Shown here: positions 5,785 through 7,262 of the stretch, piece after piece
How the letters are laid out: each line of letters starts with the position of its first letter
Position numbering within the stretch: position 1 is the stretch's first letter
From: Actinomycetota bacterium
Lineage (GTDB): Bacteria > Actinomycetota > Acidimicrobiia > Acidimicrobiales > Ilumatobacteraceae
DNA: 7,262 nucleotides
Direction: 5' to 3'
Assembly (NCBI GenBank): GCA_026393655.1
Contig: JAPKZT010000018.1
Location: 1-7,262 of the forward strand
Made by a program: the position numbers and the translations under genes
Notes under the pieces: model-generated
Database searches by the model: none
What the model was told of the DNA's origin: nothing
What the model saw: the letters and a program-made list of their open reading frames with translations, nothing else

Positions 5785-6465
5785 ATGAAACTTGCGACAC
5801 ATCTGTTGATGGCAGTCTCGATTGCTGGCTGTGCATCTGCTGCGCAAAATACTCAATCGCTAGTTGCGACTTCGATCACTGTGCAGACAACTTCGACTAG
5901 TAATTCAACGCCAACAACCCAGACAACCCAGACAAATTCGTCGAGCACGAGCACACTTGCGCCAGTGGTTTCTCAAACGGTCCCGACCGCTTCAACGACA
6001 ACGCTTCCAAGCACATCAGTCTCAACTACGAAATTGACGACTACAACTGTTGCGTCAACTAGTCGACCAAAACTTTCGGTAAGTCAAACAACGAACTTGA
6101 ATCCAAATGGGACATCAGTCACAGTTCGTGGAACTGGCTATGACATTTCAAAAGGTGTGTATGTAATTGTTTGCACTCAAGCGGCACCAGGCCCGCAATC
6201 AACTTGTGTTGGAGGCATAAACATTGATGGCTCATCGGCAAGTTCGGTGTGGATAAATTCACAGCCTCCGAGCTATGGAGTTGGCCTTGCGCTTGCATTT
6301 CAGTCCGACGGCTCGTTTAGTGTTGTGCTGTCGGTCGTTGCGAAAAGCGGAGACTTGGATTGCACCGTAGTGAAATGTGGTGTGGTTACTCGCTCTGATC
6401 ATCTTCGCTACACCGATCGAACACAAGATGTTTTTGTGCCGATCACTTTTAATACGAATCCGTAG
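5785..6465 (+). CDS. Lipoprotein with Thr/Ser-rich stalk and neocarzinostatin-like domain; probable surface partner of HmuTUV
   Basis: The 226-residue product starts with a short lipoprotein signal; lipobox IAGC makes C16 the predicted lipidated residue. The in-frame GTG at 5755 would add a non-signal-like decapeptide and was not used. Residues 28-93 are a Thr/Ser/Gln-rich, probably extended stalk. The C-terminal domain (about 96-223) resembles neocarzinostatin-type Ig-like sandwiches. It contains SVTVRGTGY (111-119), GVYVIVC (124-130), W156 and PPSYGVGLA (161-169). Two cysteine pairs, C130/C141 and C193/C198, have spacings of 11 and 5, against 10 and 5 in neocarzinostatin. The end block TRSDH...DRTQDVFVPITF (202-222) is very distinctive. 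From memory, similar domains occur in actinobacterial proteins with HtaA heme-binding domains. That, the adjacent hmuTUV and the candidate ligands Y126 and H206 suggest heme capture or hand-over at the cell surface. Heme binding itself is inferred; no HtaA domain is present. Confidence 0.85.
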   Translation: MKLATHLLMAVSIAGCASAAQNTQSLVATSITVQTTSTSNSTPTTQTTQTNSSSTSTLAPVVSQTVPTASTTTLPSTSVSTTKLTTTTVASTSRPKLSVSQTTNLNPNGTSVTVRGTGYDISKGVYVIVCTQAAPGPQSTCVGGINIDGSSASSVWINSQPPSYGVGLALAFQSDGSFSVVLSVVAKSGDLDCTVVKCGVVTRSDHLRYTDRTQDVFVPITFNTNP

Positions 6466-6501
6466 TTGATTAGAAAATTATTTTGTAGCACCCCCCGATA
6501 C

Positions 6502-6507
6502 AAAGGA
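6502..6507 (+). promoter_or_regulatory. Shine-Dalgarno site AAAGGA for the secreted-protein gene
   Basis: AAAGGA lies seven bases before the ATG at 6515, normal spacing for ribosome binding. It is the only clear Shine-Dalgarno sequence before a plus-strand gene in this window and it fixes this start. It suggests the gene is translated from a longer leader or as the second gene of a transcript begun at the lipoprotein promoter. The other 49-base intergenic content (6466-6514) is an AT-rich palindrome, AAAATTATTTT (6474-6484), and a run of six C (6491-6496). No promoter or terminator could be assigned there. Confidence 0.65.
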
Positions 6508-6514
6508 TCTTGAC

Positions 6515-7262
6515 ATGAAAAGCAAATCAATACTTCGTTCAGCACTGGCTGTTTTAATTGCTACTGGAGCGCTCTCAATAGTTGCTTCACCGGTTTCAGC
6601 AGCGGTTGGCGTGACTCTAGACCAAACTACAAAACTTGCTGACCTTCAAGTTGTCTCAATCAAATTGGCGAGCATTCCTGCTGGACAAGGTGTTTATATT
6701 TCGCAGTGTTATAAAGCCCAAATAGGTCAGCGCACCGCAACTGGTCTGATTTGCAATGGCAGCATCACAGAGCAAGGCACGATGATTTGGGCAACAACTG
6801 ATGCATCTCGTGGTTCACAATCTGCAACTGGTGAACTGACTTTGATGTTGCGCTCAAGTTTCACAAAAGTTGATGCAAATAATGTCAGCACAACCTATGA
6901 ATGTGGCGCGAAAAATTGTTCAATTTTTGTCTACCGAGATCATCGTGGCTTAGCAGATACAGCGCTCGACACAATCGTGCCCTTGAAGTTTTTGCCAACA
7001 CAAGATGTGACGCTTGCAAGTCTTGGTGTTAAAAAAGATGGTGCGAAGTATGTGGCAGGCAATTCAGTCTCAATTAGCGCAAGCAAACTTGTAACAACCA
7101 AAGGGCAAGCAGTTGCTGTATCCAGTTCAGAGACCCGTTCAATTTGTTCGACCACCGGCACGTCAAGCGTCGTGATTGAGTTTAAAAAAGCTGGAATCTG
7201 CTCGATCACTCTTTCGGCCGAGGGCTCAAAAAACCTTGACCAAATGATTAAAACAGTCACTT
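6515..7262 (+). CDS. Sec-secreted protein with neocarzinostatin-like domain and a following Ig-like domain (cut by right edge)
   Basis: The frame is open from ATG 6515 to the window end, giving 249 residues without a stop. A Sec signal (KSK, hydrophobic 10-24, then SPVSAA) should be cleaved after A29. Residues 31-159 form a domain related to that of the upstream lipoprotein: GVYISQC (59-65), C80, W92, ECGAKNC (129-135), YRDH (140-143) and VPLKF (155-159). The distances C-to-His, His-to-Asp and His-to-final-Phe are identical in the two proteins (8, 5 and 16). Candidate ligand Y61 and H143 are kept, while the TRxDH and DRTQDVF wording has drifted. Residues about 162-249 start a second domain whose pattern (ICSTTG, VVIEFKKAGICSITLSAEG) resembles repeated bacterial Ig-like modules of surface proteins. 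More repeats or an anchor may follow beyond the edge. A role in surface heme capture with HmuTUV is inferred from context. Confidence 0.85.
   Translation, partial: MKSKSILRSALAVLIATGALSIVASPVSAAVGVTLDQTTKLADLQVVSIKLASIPAGQGVYISQCYKAQIGQRTATGLICNGSITEQGTMIWATTDASRGSQSATGELTLMLRSSFTKVDANNVSTTYECGAKNCSIFVYRDHRGLADTALDTIVPLKFLPTQDVTLASLGVKKDGAKYVAGNSVSISASKLVTTKGQAVAVSSSETRSICSTTGTSSVVIEFKKAGICSITLSAEGSKNLDQMIKTVT

Noticed and set aside
6466..6514. Terminator or promoter in the intergenic gap, and a C6 tract as a phase-variation switch
   Set aside because: The AAAATTATTTT palindrome has no GC stem, no -10/-35 pair fits, and six C residues outside a coding frame are too few to claim slippage.
6940..7260. 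106-residue minus-strand reading frame at the right edge
   Set aside because: It is antisense to the secreted protein, whose frame is open, has a signal peptide and shares motifs with its neighbour.

Overview
The window looks like chromosomal DNA from a moderate-GC actinobacterium (by eye roughly half G+C), possibly a planktonic lineage with a reduced genome. Three things point there: a mycoredoxin-type glutaredoxin (a mycothiol partner), a heme importer of the Corynebacterium HmuTUV type, and several -10 boxes placed so that transcription would start at or next to the start codon. No mobile element, CRISPR array, rRNA or tRNA is visible, and genes are tightly packed. The class cannot be settled from this stretch alone.

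Layout. A homocysteine S-methyltransferase family gene runs leftward off the left edge (1-527). It is divergent from a rightward run of three closely spaced genes: an FAD-linked D-lactate dehydrogenase-type oxidase (590-1969), an AlkB-family Fe(II)/2-oxoglutarate DNA-repair dioxygenase (1984-2580) and a mycoredoxin (2597-2854). The mycoredoxin gene overlaps tail-to-tail by 24 bp with a leftward operon read as hmuT (4640-5716), hmuU (3589-4623) and hmuV (2831-3592). This encodes a binding-protein-dependent heme importer: lipoprotein receptor, FecCD-type permease and ATPase. Divergent from hmuT lie two rightward exported-protein genes. One is a lipoprotein with a Ser/Thr-rich stalk (5785-6465). 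The other is a Sec-secreted protein cut by the right edge (6515-7262).

How it fits together. HmuT keeps a His and a Tyr (H140 and Y237, then R239) at positions matching the heme ligands known for corynebacterial HmuT, so heme is the best substrate call. The two exported proteins share one domain of neocarzinostatin-like character: two cysteine pairs and an identically spaced C-terminal R/Y-x-D-H block. They probably work at the cell surface with HmuTUV, in the place occupied in Corynebacterium by HtaA-domain proteins, although no HtaA domain is seen here. This putative surface heme-capture pair is the most interesting content of the window. The 68-bp hmuT/lipoprotein intergenic region holds an inverted CACTAGT/ACTAGTG repeat, candidate -10 boxes on both strands, and a 7-codon leader ORF whose stop overlaps the hmuT GTG start.
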